64,000 nt of DNA from Epiperipatus broadwayi. Its lineage: Eukaryota > Onychophora > Udeonychophora > Euonychophora > Peripatidae. Positions within the stretch are counted from its first letter, which is position 1. Each line of letters opens with the position of its first letter. A program made the position numbers and the translations under genes. The DNA lies in NCBI GenBank assembly GCA_028023455.1, contig JAQFVV010006199.1, forward strand, positions 3,064,646-3,128,645, given 5' to 3'. The notes beneath the pieces were generated by a model. It was given only the letters and a program-made list of their open reading frames with translations. It was not told the DNA's origin and did no database searches. Below are positions 47,850 to 59,538 of this stretch, one piece after another.

Positions 47850-48430
47850 AATTTTGATTTTTTTTTTGACTAAATTTCTTTGAAAGTCTGCTGATTACAA
47901 AAAATAGCTCATCATCAGTAAAAGTTGAATAACATTGCTATATAATAATAGAGATTATCTGAACAATGTAAAAAAGATAAGATGAATTAATTCTTAAAAT
48001 TTTAAATTATTTAAAATTATCTAAGAATACATCAAATAATATAGGCAATAGTGAATAAAGCACCACACAACTTTCTCTGCTTCCTTTCAAAATCTGCATT
48101 AGAAGAATTAATTTAATTTATTCTACTGTGAAAAGTAATCACACAATCTGTTAACTTCATTGATTCCTAAAGTTTACAGTATGATAATCTGGAATGGAAT
48201 AAATAGATTTAATTACTGCATCTAATTCAGAAACATTAGAGAATATGCATCAAGTTGACTAAATAAACTGTATTGTGGTATTTTTTGTTAATCTAAGTTT
48301 AATTTTATTACATTGAGTAAACTGAAAGATTATTTCTCAAGATTCCTTTGATAACCAAGTTTTTTAAATTATAGGTTAACAATAAAAATTTCATTTAATT
48401 GATTAAATAGAGCTTTTTTACTTTACTCAT
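47850..48430 (-). pseudogene. LINE RT fragment, very decayed
   Basis: At about 48.1 kb the minus strand reads LMQILKGSRESCVVLYSLLP then ILFDVFLDNFK. This fits the RT block V..GVRQGCVLSPLLFNIFLD with losses. About 150 bp upstream weak similarity to the AFDSV..LW block can be argued. It may be a separate LINE or a distant part of one. Assignment rests mainly on one block. Confidence 0.4.
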
Positions 48431-49960
48431 TTGAAAATCAATCCAGAACTATGTAGTTTTTGTATTCAACATTCTATTACTGTACTTAATTGTACAAGGC
48501 TATGGAGATAAATAATTTCAAAATAAAAATAAATTTACAATAAACTAAATGAAGATATCTTATCAAACTGTCTTTTTTTTTTTTTGCATACTAATTTTAC
48601 TAACTTCAGAGAACTAACAGTTATATCAAAGAAAATTGAAATTTCCCCACATAAGTAGATCTGACAACATTTCTAATATTTACTTAAAAAAGAGAAATTA
48701 AAAACAATTAATAATTTTTCACAACAAACACATATAATACATGAGATCTAATAAGTTGTCATACATCTAACAGGATTAAAAGAATTTCAGTTTATGCTAG
48801 AAGAAACTTCTTGCTTAATACAGCATTTATTATGAAGCTTATATTAAAGGCTACATATGTAAACTTTTTTCACCAATACCCAAATATTTAACATTGTATG
48901 GATTTTTATTATATTATTCACATGTACAACTAATTATTTGTATGGAAATGAGATCAAAATTTTATATTAATATAACATAAAGAAATTAAATTTTTTTTTA
49001 GTTAAGAATATTCCACAAGATTCTGAAAATATAATAGGAAAATATAGATCCATTTGATACATTTTTCAGTTATTAATAGAATATATTACAGTAAAGTCAA
49101 ATCTTTATTAAATATAATGAAGTTGAGATTAGTTTCTGTAGGCAAAGTAGACTTCACTTACATTATAAAAATTATCTGAAGGAATTCTTAGGGCCAATTA
49201 CAAAAGAAATGCTATAAATACACAGCATGCAGGCCTAGTTTTGTAAATAGGATCCTGAGTACAAAACATAAATAGGATTTTGATGTCTTTCCACAAAATT
49301 TTCTGGGAATGTCCTCAAAAGCTAAGGCAAAAACATAGTTAAATAATAATAATAGTAATAATAATAATAGTAGTAGTATGAGTAAAAGTTTTGTTTAGAT
49401 GAATCATAAGATGATTGGCTGGTTCAGATAATGAAGTTTCAGATAGACGAAAAAAGAAAATATAATATTTTTAAAAAAGTATTTTTAATGAAAGTAATAA
49501 CAAAAAGTTCTTATATAAAATATAAAAAAAAAAAAAAGTAGAGAATGTTTTTAATTGAAATAATACTCTCTACAACCATTTCTTTTAATCAATTTTTTTT
49601 TCAATTCTTGCAACAAATATTTTATTCACTCTTAAAATCTCAAAACAGAAATAATAATTTTAATTTCTTTTTAAACAAAAAAGCCAAAGTAAATAATGAA
49701 AGGAGATTTTTATTTTTTTGATGTAAAAAAGTTTAAATTTGATAAGCAATTGAAGGTCTATAATACTGACATTTTTTTTATTTTATTTATAAATTTAAAA
49801 ATAAATCATTTCATTCATACATTTAAATGTTTTAAATTATATTTGCTGTTTTAAATGATTTAATTAAAACAATTAATTGTTTTATGGATATCTACAAAAT
49901 GTTTTTAAAATTAATAATAATAATAAATTATATAAAAGGAAACTTTAATAATTAAACAAT
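48431..49960. other. No gene seen; AT-rich spacer with short (AAT)n
   Basis: An imperfect (AAT)n/(AGT)n tract lies at about 49345-49378. No protein block recognised. Confidence 0.45.
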
Positions 49961-49964
49961 TGTC

Positions 49965-50031
49965 AAGCGTTGGTGGGCTAGCGGTTAGCGGGTTCGCTTC
50001 CCAAAAAACGCATTTGACATATGAAAAAAAA
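49965..50031 (+). mobile_element. tRNA-Gly-derived SINE, internally deleted copy
   Basis: Begins AAGCGTTGGTGGGCTAGCGG TTAGC, then jumps directly to GGGTTCGCTTCCC and ends ACGCATTTGACATATGAAA. About 30 bp, the whole anticodon arm, is missing relative to the copies at 52.1 and 55.6 kb. Both promoter boxes remain, closer together than normal. Confidence 0.75.
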
Positions 50032-50089
50032 ATTAAAATAATTATGAGTGATTCTATTATTTATAAGATTGATGATCATCATATTTAAA

Positions 50090-51900
50090 CCTTATATATT
50101 AACTGCAGGATAAAAGTTTTAATTCTATTGCTCTGATTCAAATCTCTTCTCCATATCGTAATAGAAAATTAATTAATTCATTTCATATGTGATCTCTTTC
50201 TAGATATTTTACAACCTCCTAAAACCCAGTTTGAGACTTTAACTGATCATTTATTAATTTCTAGAAATGTGTCTCGACATCTCCATTTCAATCTCTTAAT
50301 TATTTTAGTGCTATCAATAACATTTATTTGTTACTCCCAAAAGGACATGGTTGATGACTTTTGGAAGCTGAGACATGCTTTTAAAATGTATACTTAAAAT
50401 CACTTCAAATAATCTATTGAACAAAGAAAGCTATTAAGGTAATAGAAAAAAATTTACATTAAATAAAAATCGATATATATATATATAATGTAACATTTCA
50501 TTTTAATACTTATTTCAATGTAGTTCTAAGACAAATGCCTCACCATCTATCTCATCTTTGAAAATATTTCTGAATCTGAACATATATTTACCCATACTTT
50601 GTTGTGTGATCAGAAATATTTATATTGCTCTTTTATTAAGTATTCAAGTCTTAGATTTATATGGGTGAACTGACAAAACTCATTTATTAAAAATTTTTCA
50701 TATTCTTTGAGGATTAAGTTATTTCTACCAAAATCTCTTGATCTAAATTTAATTATATATTAAATTATATCCATTATGCTTCTATCAATGATAAAAATCT
50801 GAGTAAGGTATGTGTAATTGTTAGCTTCTTTCAATTTATTATTGCCAACCTTTATTTACTTCTTTTGAAAAAATTCTTTGAACATTACTTTAATCACTTT
50901 ATTTTTATTTTTATCAAATCAAAAGCATTATTTGCAAAAACAATCACATTTTCTACAAAATTTAGATAATTTATATATGATTCATGTATTTTTATTCCTT
51001 TAATGTCCTATTTCATTCCACAAAATACTTATGAAATGGCTGAAAAAAGATTTTGAAGATATGGAATCACTCTGGCTCAAATACCCTTATAACATTTAAT
51101 CTTAGGATGATCATATAATCTAATCATTGCTGTTACATTTTGATAAATATTTTTCAAAATATGTGAATACTCTGGATCTATATCTTGATAGTCTAAAGAT
51201 TAATTGTGGAAATATATTTTCAAAATATACAATTCCAAAGTATAATTGAATCTACTTATTATTTTATAACCAAATTTAATATTAGAACATGATCATCTAT
51301 GCTAAAATCACTTTTAAATTTAACTTATTCTTTTGGTTGATTTAAGTTTAAGGTTTACTATAGATGAGTTGGATGAAGATTATGAGTAGAACTCATAGAT
51401 GATTGATAGGTTTGGAATTTCTAATATCTTTTTATCATTTTCAGAAATATCTATACGACTAATGCATTCTTTCAATTATTTGACTTCTTTTTTATGTGAA
51501 TATAATGGTATATAGGTTTATTGAACTTTTTTCCAACTCTTCACCAGCTTCAGATATCAATAATAATTCAAGTATTTCTTAGAGATTTTTTTTTCATAGC
51601 TTAAATTGCATATATCAGCTTTTAATTTAAAGTACTTAGTATTTCTTATTGTTAATCACAATTTTTCTACATATTTTATATTATCTCTCTTTTTAGTAAA
51701 TAGTTACATTTTTTTTTTCTGAAACAACTATTCTTTGAATATCAAAATAGTGTTTCTTATTTGGAAAACTTTCATTTCCATCTATAACTTTCTTTCCCAA
51801 TATATTTTCTTATATTATTATAAATACCATATCATATTCATTTACAAATTTTCAGATTATTTTATCTTAAATGAAAGTTATTATATAGCCCAAAGAATTC
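50090..51900 (-). pseudogene. LINE family A, copy 3 (RT and 3' part)
   Basis: The 3' part on the minus strand, near 50.28 kb, reads KRLKWRCRDTFLEI, corresponding to the W.GHI.R post-RT region of relatives. Sequence at 51.05-51.35 kb (ATATGGAATCACTCTGGCTC, AAATCACTTTTAAATTTAAC) matches copy 2 at 40.77-41.0 kb and copy 1 at 33.5-33.8 kb. Similarity ends near 51.9 kb, so the endonuclease part is absent and the copy looks 5'-truncated. A (TA)n tract at about 50473 interrupts it. Confidence 0.65.
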
Positions 51901-52106
51901 TACTAACATTACCATAAACAAAGAGCAGCTAAAGATAATTTTTCTAAACCAAAAATTATTTAAGTGAACTAGCAATAATTTCTACAGAAACGATTATATT
52001 TAATACAACAATTTTTAAAGAAGCGATCAAGCTACTTAATATAACTAAATACCAATTGATATAAGTTATGATTTTTTTTAAATTTTGCTTTTTTATCATA
52101 TTTAAA

Positions 52107-52203
52107 TTTTTTTTTTCATATGTCAAAGCATTGACTGGGAAGCAAATCCAGGGCAGATGCTTGGAAGGCAGCTATGCTAACCGCTAGGCCACCAACGCTT
52201 GAC
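52107..52203 (-). mobile_element. tRNA-Gly-derived SINE, full copy
   Basis: On the minus strand it reads AAGCGTTGGTGGCCTAGCGG, then TTAGCATAGCTGCCTTCCAA (anticodon TCC), then GGATTTGCTTCCC and TTTGACATATGAAAAAAA. The A box and anticodon arm are closer to tRNA-Gly than in the 55.6-kb copy, while the B box is more diverged. A possible short direct repeat, TTTAAATT, flanks it. Confidence 0.8.
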
Positions 52204-52779
52204 TATTTTATTTTTAAATTCTTTTGTTTCATTTTTCTGCATTTGTTTAGTTCTATAATTTTTAATTTTATGTGTGTCTGATTATTAATACTTTTTCTAC
52301 TTAAATAAGTAGAAAAGCAATCTTTAATATCTCTAGAAGCCTATTATATAGGAATAGTAAAGGAAAAACAGTATTGACCAACAATCCAATTATCAGGTGG
52401 TGAGAATTTGAGCGATTTTCTATTCTTGCTTTATTTTCTCTCTGAGGATAGTTAGATAGCTATTTACCAACCAATATTAGATAGTTAGCTAGATTGTCCA
52501 TGCGCTAGATATTTAAGAAAAAAATTCTTAAGCCTATTGAAAAGAATTTCATTTGATTTGGATTTAAATAAATCATGGCCTTGTTAGGAAGTTGTACTAT
52601 TACCAAAATATCTTCAAAATAATTTTAAAAGAAATAGTTTTTAAGAATTGCCTCAAATGGACAAGCTTAACTATTTCAAATAGTTTTTCTCAAAGATGAA
52701 TTAGCAAAAATAAAAGATTATTTTCTGAAACTAACAGAAGATGAAGTGTCAGCGAATTAGGAGCAAATAGAAAAGATTT
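52204..52779. other. No gene seen
   Basis: AT-rich spacer with no recognisable block. Confidence 0.4.
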
Positions 52780-52900
52780 CAAAACACACCTAATCTTTTC
52801 CCAAAGACTTTATCATGTGTTTGAAGTGTTTGTATTCAGTCATTTATAGTTAAAATCTGCAAAGCGCATGTGCAACAGCTTAATGCTGTTTAGCTATTAC
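52780..52900 (+). mobile_element. Fragment of palindromic family P1 (one arm)
   Basis: AAAGACTTTATCATGTGTTT, then GCAAAGCGCATGTGCAACAG CTT, follow the order of the right arm and outer end of P1 at 20.33-20.39 and 42.17-42.24 kb. The other arm is missing. Confidence 0.5.
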
Positions 52901-55619
52901 AGTTTATAAAACTTCGCGCTATATAAAATAATTGATTTATTTACACTTATATAACAAAACAAAGAATTAGAACAAATATAGCAAGATTTCATAATATTGT
53001 AGGAAAACAATGTAAATGAAGTTTTTATTTAAGAAATATTATCATTAAAAAGAATGATTTTGAAAAAAAAAAAAGAAAAATTATGTCCTGGATATATTAC
53101 AATAATAGATTATAATGAACTACTTCCAAACGTATTTGTAATGACTTTTTTCCCCACATGCGTGACAATTTTAATCGCCTAAGTTCTTTTAGTAATTTAA
53201 AACTTATTAAAAGTTAATATTTGATTTACAATATGTGAAGATTGGTCAAACGCATTAAAAAGTCGCATTTTTAAAAATGTGATTTTTTTTTTTTCAAAGA
53301 TTTTTTTGCGACTTAAATGTGAATTATTTATAATATATAAATTTTAACAAAAAAATATAAATAATAAAAATATTTACGATGTATCTGTCCAATTTTATAT
53401 ATAAAACTTATACACTGTGTAACTGATATTGATGTCGTTGCTTAAATCTAATTTTTTTATTAAAAATTTTGTTGAGTCTCTGAAAAATGCTTGCAACTGG
53501 CTTTCTATATGAAGACATCCGTCTTGGACATGCTAAAGAAGTGCAATTTTGATTGCTTTTATTAGAAAGATATTTCTGAGCATAGAGTATAATGGAGAAC
53601 TACAAATAGTCAAGGAGATAAAATATTTCCAAAGTTGCGTTTCCTACTACAATATTACAAAATGTAAAATAAAGAGACTAAAGGATCAGAATGTAAATTA
53701 TATGGACACATCATGAATTGTCTTATATAGTCATTGCAAAACTCATCTCCAATTTATTATTAGTATTTTTTTTTGGGAGGGAGAGGGGTTTGAATGACCA
53801 TGCTTATTTATGAAAGGCCTACTAATGATATCTTGATAATTTATATCTACATGCGATTATATGCCTCAATTTCATTGGAATTATGCTAATGAAAAGTTAC
53901 AATTGCTTTGAAATTTAGAAATCTTTTACCTTGATATTCAAATAGAAGAATTTATATGATAAGAATTAAAAAGTACTGGAATAAAAATATTTTAAATAAA
54001 ATTATACAATGCAAGATTAAAATAAATGTGAAGTAAAGAGTTCCTCATAATATAGACTTAATCAACAAGCCATCTTAAACAATTAGAAAAACAAACTAAA
54101 TTAAAAAAAAAACAAAACAAGAACACAATAATAACAAAATAAAAATAATGAAAAAAAGATTTTCTCCATTGATGATTTATACTTAGTTAAAACTGAAATT
54201 GAACAAAAGAAAGTAATAGTAGTAGTATTTATTTATAAAACATGGAAATTAAAACATTAGCATAATTATGCTATCTTAAAAGTTGTATACATAATTATAA
54301 AGAAATCATTTTTATTCTCTAATCAATGAATATTAGTCTAGGAAGAGGTTAAAAATAAACAATCTACATTTTCCTAAAGAAGTGTTGAAGAAGAATATAA
54401 CTATGTAAGTAAACATTGTACAAGGTTCAAATTGATTGCTTTAGGGATGAGTTTCCAAAAATCAGAAACTTTTTTTTTTAAAGTTTAATTAATGTTAAAT
54501 TCAAGTATAAGAAAACATTAATAATGGTAATTAGCAATTTTAATTAAAGTTAGAGCAAAGAAAGAAAAACAACTAATTAGTGGAAAAACTAAAAAAAAAA
54601 AAAGAAAGAAAAACAATAAAAAGAGAAACCAAGTTGCGGTTTTTATGGAAAGATTATTATTGTTTGCTGGCAATGGTTATATATATGAATAAGAAAAAAA
54701 TAGAATATGTGGGTCAAGAGTCAAAGTATACATCAAGAATATTGGGTAAATGATAAAATTGAAAACTCATCAAAATGAGGGAATATTCCAAGTTATAGCA
54801 GTTGTCTCTCCTCACACGAAGTTTGTGACCAATATCCATGACTATTATTTATCTTCTAAAAATATGATTGCTAAAGTCCCTTTCAGTATTAATTTAAACA
54901 CAGCTATAATGATAAATTTTTGTATAGTGGAAATGATAAAAATCACATGCTAAGTCAACCGAAATGCACCAGCTGAAACCCATATGGTGTTCCAACAGTT
55001 AAAAAAATACTTGTAAATTTCAAGGGTGATGATATATGATATAGTTTTGTCTTGCCCTCAGTATAGGGCTGTTTTTCATTGCCTGGAGTTACATAGCCAC
55101 TCTAGTGGAGAAGATTACCAATATTAAAAAGAAGTCAACTCAAATCAAACAACAAATATGAATTTAATCCTTGAATGATACTGAAGAGGCAAACCAGTTA
55201 AATTTTTTTTAAATCACCAAAGAAGATATAAAGGGGTACCTATAATAGTAATTTTACTTAATTATTAAAAAAAACAAAGCAAAGACCTTTTTAATCTCAT
55301 ATCTATGTAAATAAGAGGTCTCAATAATTAAAAAACAGAAATTACTAAGGTAAAATCTTTTGACATATATACATATTACTTTTGAAGAAGTCTTGTTTTA
55401 AGCATTTTTTTGAATGCTAATATTCTAAGATAAATAGGTATTACTTTTTATTTTACCAGTTTAACAATAAATTAAAATAATTTTAATATTAAAAATAGAT
55501 ATGGTGGAAAGGAAGGTTTCGTAAATAGGTGAGAGATTAAAGCTTTTAAAATGTTATCAATTATCGTGACTTGTTATTTCGGACATAGATGTAAAAACTG
55601 TAATAATAATCTATAACTA
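52901..55619. other. No gene seen; AT-rich spacer
   Basis: The part near 54.75-55.12 kb is less AT-rich, and a 67-codon frame on + (54750-54953) lies in it, but I recognise no domain. A G-rich run, GGGAGGGAGAGGGG, is at about 53775. Confidence 0.4.
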
Positions 55620-55630
55620 GTAATTTTAAT

Positions 55631-55731
55631 TCACGCGTTGGTGGCCTAATGGTTAGCATAATTGCCTTCCAAGCAGCTGGTTCGAGTTCGCTTCCTGGTC
55701 AACGCATTTGACATATGAAAAAAAAAACTAC
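55631..55731 (+). mobile_element. tRNA-Gly(TCC)-derived SINE with 11-bp target-site duplication
   Basis: The head GCGTTGGTGGCCTAATGGTT, with TGCCTTCCAAGCAG (anticodon TCC) and GGTTCGAGTTCGC, resembles a whole tRNA-Gly. The acceptor ends pair (GCGTTGG with TCAACGC, last pair G-U). The T stem is not paired well, so it is not a working tRNA. The tail is ATTTGACATATGAAAAAAAA. A perfect 11-bp direct repeat, GTAATTTTAAT, flanks it at 55620-55630 and 55732-55742. This best copy supports retroposition by a LINE partner, which could be one of the LINEs in this window. Confidence 0.9.
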
Positions 55732-55742
55732 GTAATTTTAAT

Positions 55743-56259
55743 GTTCATCAATTGATATTGACTTAAGTAAACTAAATTTGCTTTTTAAAAATTTAGTTGT
55801 CCGCACTATTTTTAATTTATTGAGCTCATTCCAAGTGTGAATATGAATAAATCATTATAATTCCTGAGAAATTCTATTCTGAGTTGAGAAATATTGACGT
55901 AATAATAATGAAAACTGGGATGGTGTTGCCACAGGGTAATGTATCCATAGGTGTTTTTTCTAAAAAAAAAATGGCACTCAAAATTAGGGGATAGGGATAG
56001 CATAGTTCAAAAATGTATACTAAGGACAAAAGTTAAATACAATTCTTTGAAAAGTGATTTAATGTATGATGATCAAGAAATATAACTATGTCTTATATAA
56101 AGCAGTTATATAAATAACATGTGGTTTAATTATTCTCATTAATATCACTTCTAATTCTATTTAATTAGACAGATTTAAGATTTGATTAGTCTTTATTAAA
56201 CAAATGTTTGATCTAAAAATTACATGTTGAATGTATTCATCTGTATGTATATATATACA
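55743..56259. other. No gene seen
   Basis: AT-rich spacer. A 63-codon frame on the minus strand at 55812-56003 has no recognisable domain. Confidence 0.4.
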
Positions 56260-56706
56260 TATAAGGGACTTAAACTCAGACTTCAAACTCCCCACAGCTA
56301 TCCAATTCATCTTTTACAACTGATACACATGACCACACACATGTGAAAAAGATAAACGATCTCCAATATACATATTTTGTGCTGAACCAGCACTCAACAA
56401 TTGTGAAAAAGATAAATGATTCCTTTTCTGTATAATTAAAAGGACATATTAAGGTCCTATGTGTGAGGGGTTAGATTGTCTTAAAGTCGACATGGGTATG
56501 AAAATAATACTGACATCATCAAGGGCTTTGAACATTTCATCATCATATTTTCACTGATAAGGATGGCTGAAGAGTTGGAGAGTGGAGAATATTGAAGCTT
56601 ATCCATTAACATTTGAAGATTTGCTATCTTAATATAAAATGAGCAGTGATTGTATATATGTGTGGGAGATGATGATCTGCACCAATTAATGAATGCTGGT
56701 TCAGCA

Positions 56707-56742
<36 letters not shown>

Positions 56743-57345
56743 CCATGTGTATCAGTTATATGGCCATGTGTATCAGTTATATAAGATATAATGGATAGCT
56801 ATGGAGAGTTGGAAAATGTGAGTTTAAGTCCCTTATAATTACATTAAGTTTTGGATAGACAATATAAATGTATTTAAATATGACATTTTCAACCTGTATT
56901 CCGCCCATCCCTCTTTCATAAAATTAAATGGACATATTAAGGTCCTATGTGTGAGGGGTCAGATTGACATAAGGTCAATGTTGGTATGACAATAATATTG
57001 CCATCATCAAGGGCTTTGAGCATTACATCCTTGGCTTTTCAATGATATGAATGGTTGAAGAGTTGGAGAGTGGAGAATATTGAAGCTTGTCCATTAAAGT
57101 TTGAATATTTGTTATCTTAATATAAACTGATTAATGTTTGTATATATGTATGAAAGATGGTGATCTGGACCAAGTGATCAGTACTAGTTCAGTATGAAAT
57201 ACATATATTGGAGATCATTTATCATTTTCACATGTATATGATCATCTGTATCAGTTGTATAAAATGGATTGGATAGCTGTGGGGAATTTGAAAGTCTGAG
57301 TTCAAATCTCTTATAATTACATTAAGTTTAGTATAGACAATATGC
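56260..57345 (+). repeat. 478-bp repeat family, locus 7 (tandem, with inverted head)
   Basis: An inverted head of about 140 bp (AAGGGACTTAAACTCAGACT to AACCAGCACTC) is followed by two consecutive units in + orientation. The unit junction TTATAATTACATTAAGTTT occurs at 56833 and 57311, giving 478 bp. Each unit carries GAGGGGT(T/C)AGATTG, TCATCAAGGGCTTTGA, TATCTTAATATAAA, a (TA)n position (expanded at 56709-56740), and ends with GGATAGCT plus an AGTT(C/T)AAAT box. A 24-bp TGTGTATCAGTTATATGG(C) duplication lies at 56752-56780. This locus gave the period used for the family. Confidence 0.8.
56709..56740. repeat. (AT)n microsatellite inside the 478-bp unit
   Basis: The tract replaces the part between CAGCATGA and GACCATGTGT that other units keep. 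Confidence 0.9.
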
Positions 57346-57684
57346 ATGTATTTAATTATATAGAGATTTGAATATTATATACATGAATCATTAGAAGAGA
57401 CACAATACAAGTTTGTAATATGTAAATGGTGCTACAAATGTATGGCTTGAGTATATAGGTTATCAGACCTGTATGTATATAATGCATAGCAATAACAGAG
57501 ATATACATGAAAATATACAAATTAGATAATTTTGTATATAGTTTGGAGTAAGTCTTGAGAAATTCACTAAATACATAAGTAAAAAATAATTAATTAACAT
57601 GGATGATTATTTGCCATATTTCTTTATAAGATAAGTAACAATTTTTTTAAAATCTAAAGTAAAAATATTTTCATTAGTAATCAC
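57346..57684. other. No gene seen
   Basis: AT-rich spacer leading to the simple-repeat tail of the next LINE. Confidence 0.4.
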
Positions 57685-57749
57685 TCATTCATTCATTAAT
57701 TTATTTAAGTGCCAAACACCAGCAATATAGCCAATTGCAGTTAACACAT

Positions 57750-57780
<31 letters not shown>

Positions 57781-58530
57781 AAAAGGGATAAACATAATGT
57801 ACATAACATAATAATAAAAAGTAAAAACCAATTTAATATATATATATATAATTTAATAATATTACAAAATTGATTATAATCTAAGTTGAAGTGATTAGTA
57901 TTACTACAAATCTGATTATATGAAGATGGTGGCCTAAACAAAGGAGAAAATTTAAAAACATTGGAATGACAAACTTTAATGTAACAAACAGAAGCAGACT
58001 GAGTATCATGCACATGAAATTTAATTATGATAGAAGAAATTGTATCAGATAGAAGAACTATTTTATTAACAATTTTATAAAGATATTTAAGATCTCTATA
58101 TTTTCTTCTAGAAGAAAGATGAACAACAATTTTATTTACCAAAGAAACATACTTGGAAAACTTATTAGACACTGATTGTAATAAATTACATTCCTGTTTA
58201 GAGCTAGGATTCCAAATGATTGAACAATATTCAATGATGGGAAGGACAAATGACAAATATAATTTGAATTTTGTATCAGCACTGAAATAATAACCATATC
58301 TTAGAAAGGCACCTATAATTTTTAAAGCCTTACCAATAATCGTTTCCAAATGAGAAAGAAAAGATCTATTACTAGAAAATATAACTCCCACAATGTTTTC
58401 CTTGGCAAATTAATGATAACAAAATACAAACGGTATGTTTCCATAAACATTTTATCCTTAAATGATATTCCTTTGTTGATATTACAATTCATGGTAAAAT
58501 TTTGCTTAATGGGTATTAAGCATAGCATTT
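57685..58530 (-). pseudogene. 3' end of a Jockey/CR1-type LINE with the C-terminal part of its RT
   Basis: The longest open frame in the window, 216 codons at 58391-57741, starts GVIFSSNRSFLSHLETIIGK and continues YFSADTKFKLYLSFVLPIIE then YCSIIWNP. This is the conserved region just after the RT palm (DLGV.F...L.F..HI; LK.LY..LV.P.LEYCS.IW.P). KYRDLKYLYKIVN and FRPPSSYNQI follow in the usual order. The frame upstream continues in another phase (58528-58322), so there is a frameshift near 58.39 kb, and the rest of RT and the endonuclease are missing. The 3' UTR ends in (AATG)n, and an (AAAT)n lies in the C-terminal codons at 57754-57782. Confidence 0.85.
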
Positions 58531-59414
58531 GATATTAATCATTCCATTTGAATCATAAAGATATCAAATGAGGGGAAGTTTTGTGTTCCCTTCCCCTTGA
58601 ATAAATTTTCTATCCATAGTACATATTTCTTTGTCATAAGACCAGTATCACTAAACATCACATGGCACTACTATATGGAGAGTGTTGTTTTGTTTTGAAT
58701 TGTTTAAGACCAGTATGTGGTGGGTTCTTCTTGCAGAAATTGTTATTGTAGCTATAGTAACATAAAAATAATGTAGTCTTTTTCTTTTTTGGACTTAAAG
58801 GTAACCTACATATTTGTTGAAGCTATTTGATAAACTTTTAAACTTTCTTTACCAATAAGTCAGTTATATTTATATTTTAATTTAGATGATTTTATGCATT
58901 TATCTTTTAAATTAACTTATTTTAATATGTAGGCATTATAAAACTTAATTTTGCCAGTGTATTTGATATCATGGTGGGTTTTGAATATTCTAAATATTTT
59001 ATTTTTGCAAATGCTATAATAGTTAATATTTTTTAAAAATAACTTGAGATAAAAAAAAGTTAGTTTTGCTTCTTAATTTTTTTTCCTTTTTCCTTTTCTC
59101 TTAAAGACTTTTTAAAAAAATCCCATAATTTCAGGAATCAAGATTTAGTTTTAAAGTAATCAACACTTAGTTTTAGGTCAATCTTACTCCTAAAGAAAAA
59201 AAATATATGATTTGATTTTTGTAATAGTTAAAATTTAGTGTCTCTCTGAGGGTATTAAAAAAATCTTTAATGTAAGTTGATATATGTGTGTATCTAATGC
59301 AATGTGAGTGTAGCTATATAAAGAATTTAATAAAATGATTTTGTTGTGCTTACATTTGTAGGCAATCATCTTATATACTTTGTTTACTTCACATATGCAT
59401 CTAAAATTAAAGAT

Positions 59415-59417
<3 letters not shown>
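58531..59417. other. No gene seen
   Basis: Less repeat-rich AT spacer; nothing recognised. Confidence 0.4.
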
Positions 59418-59488
<71 letters not shown>

Positions 59489-59538
59489 CATATATATATA
59501 TAAAATTGCATATATATATATATATATATGCAATTTTG
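59418..59538. repeat. (CT)n(AT)n(AG)n compound microsatellite and TATA palindrome
   Basis: About 15 CT repeats, 16 AT repeats, a short (AG)n and then a perfect inverted repeat, AAAATTGCATATAT with its inverse. Confidence 0.9.

Noticed and set aside
54750-54953. 67-codon frame in a less AT-rich area, possible exon
   Set aside because: No recognisable domain and no continuation with plausible splice sites; left as unassigned.
55634-55705. Functional tRNA-Gly gene
   Set aside because: T stem and top of the anticodon stem are mispaired, a SINE tail and 11-bp TSD follow, and there are other degenerate copies.
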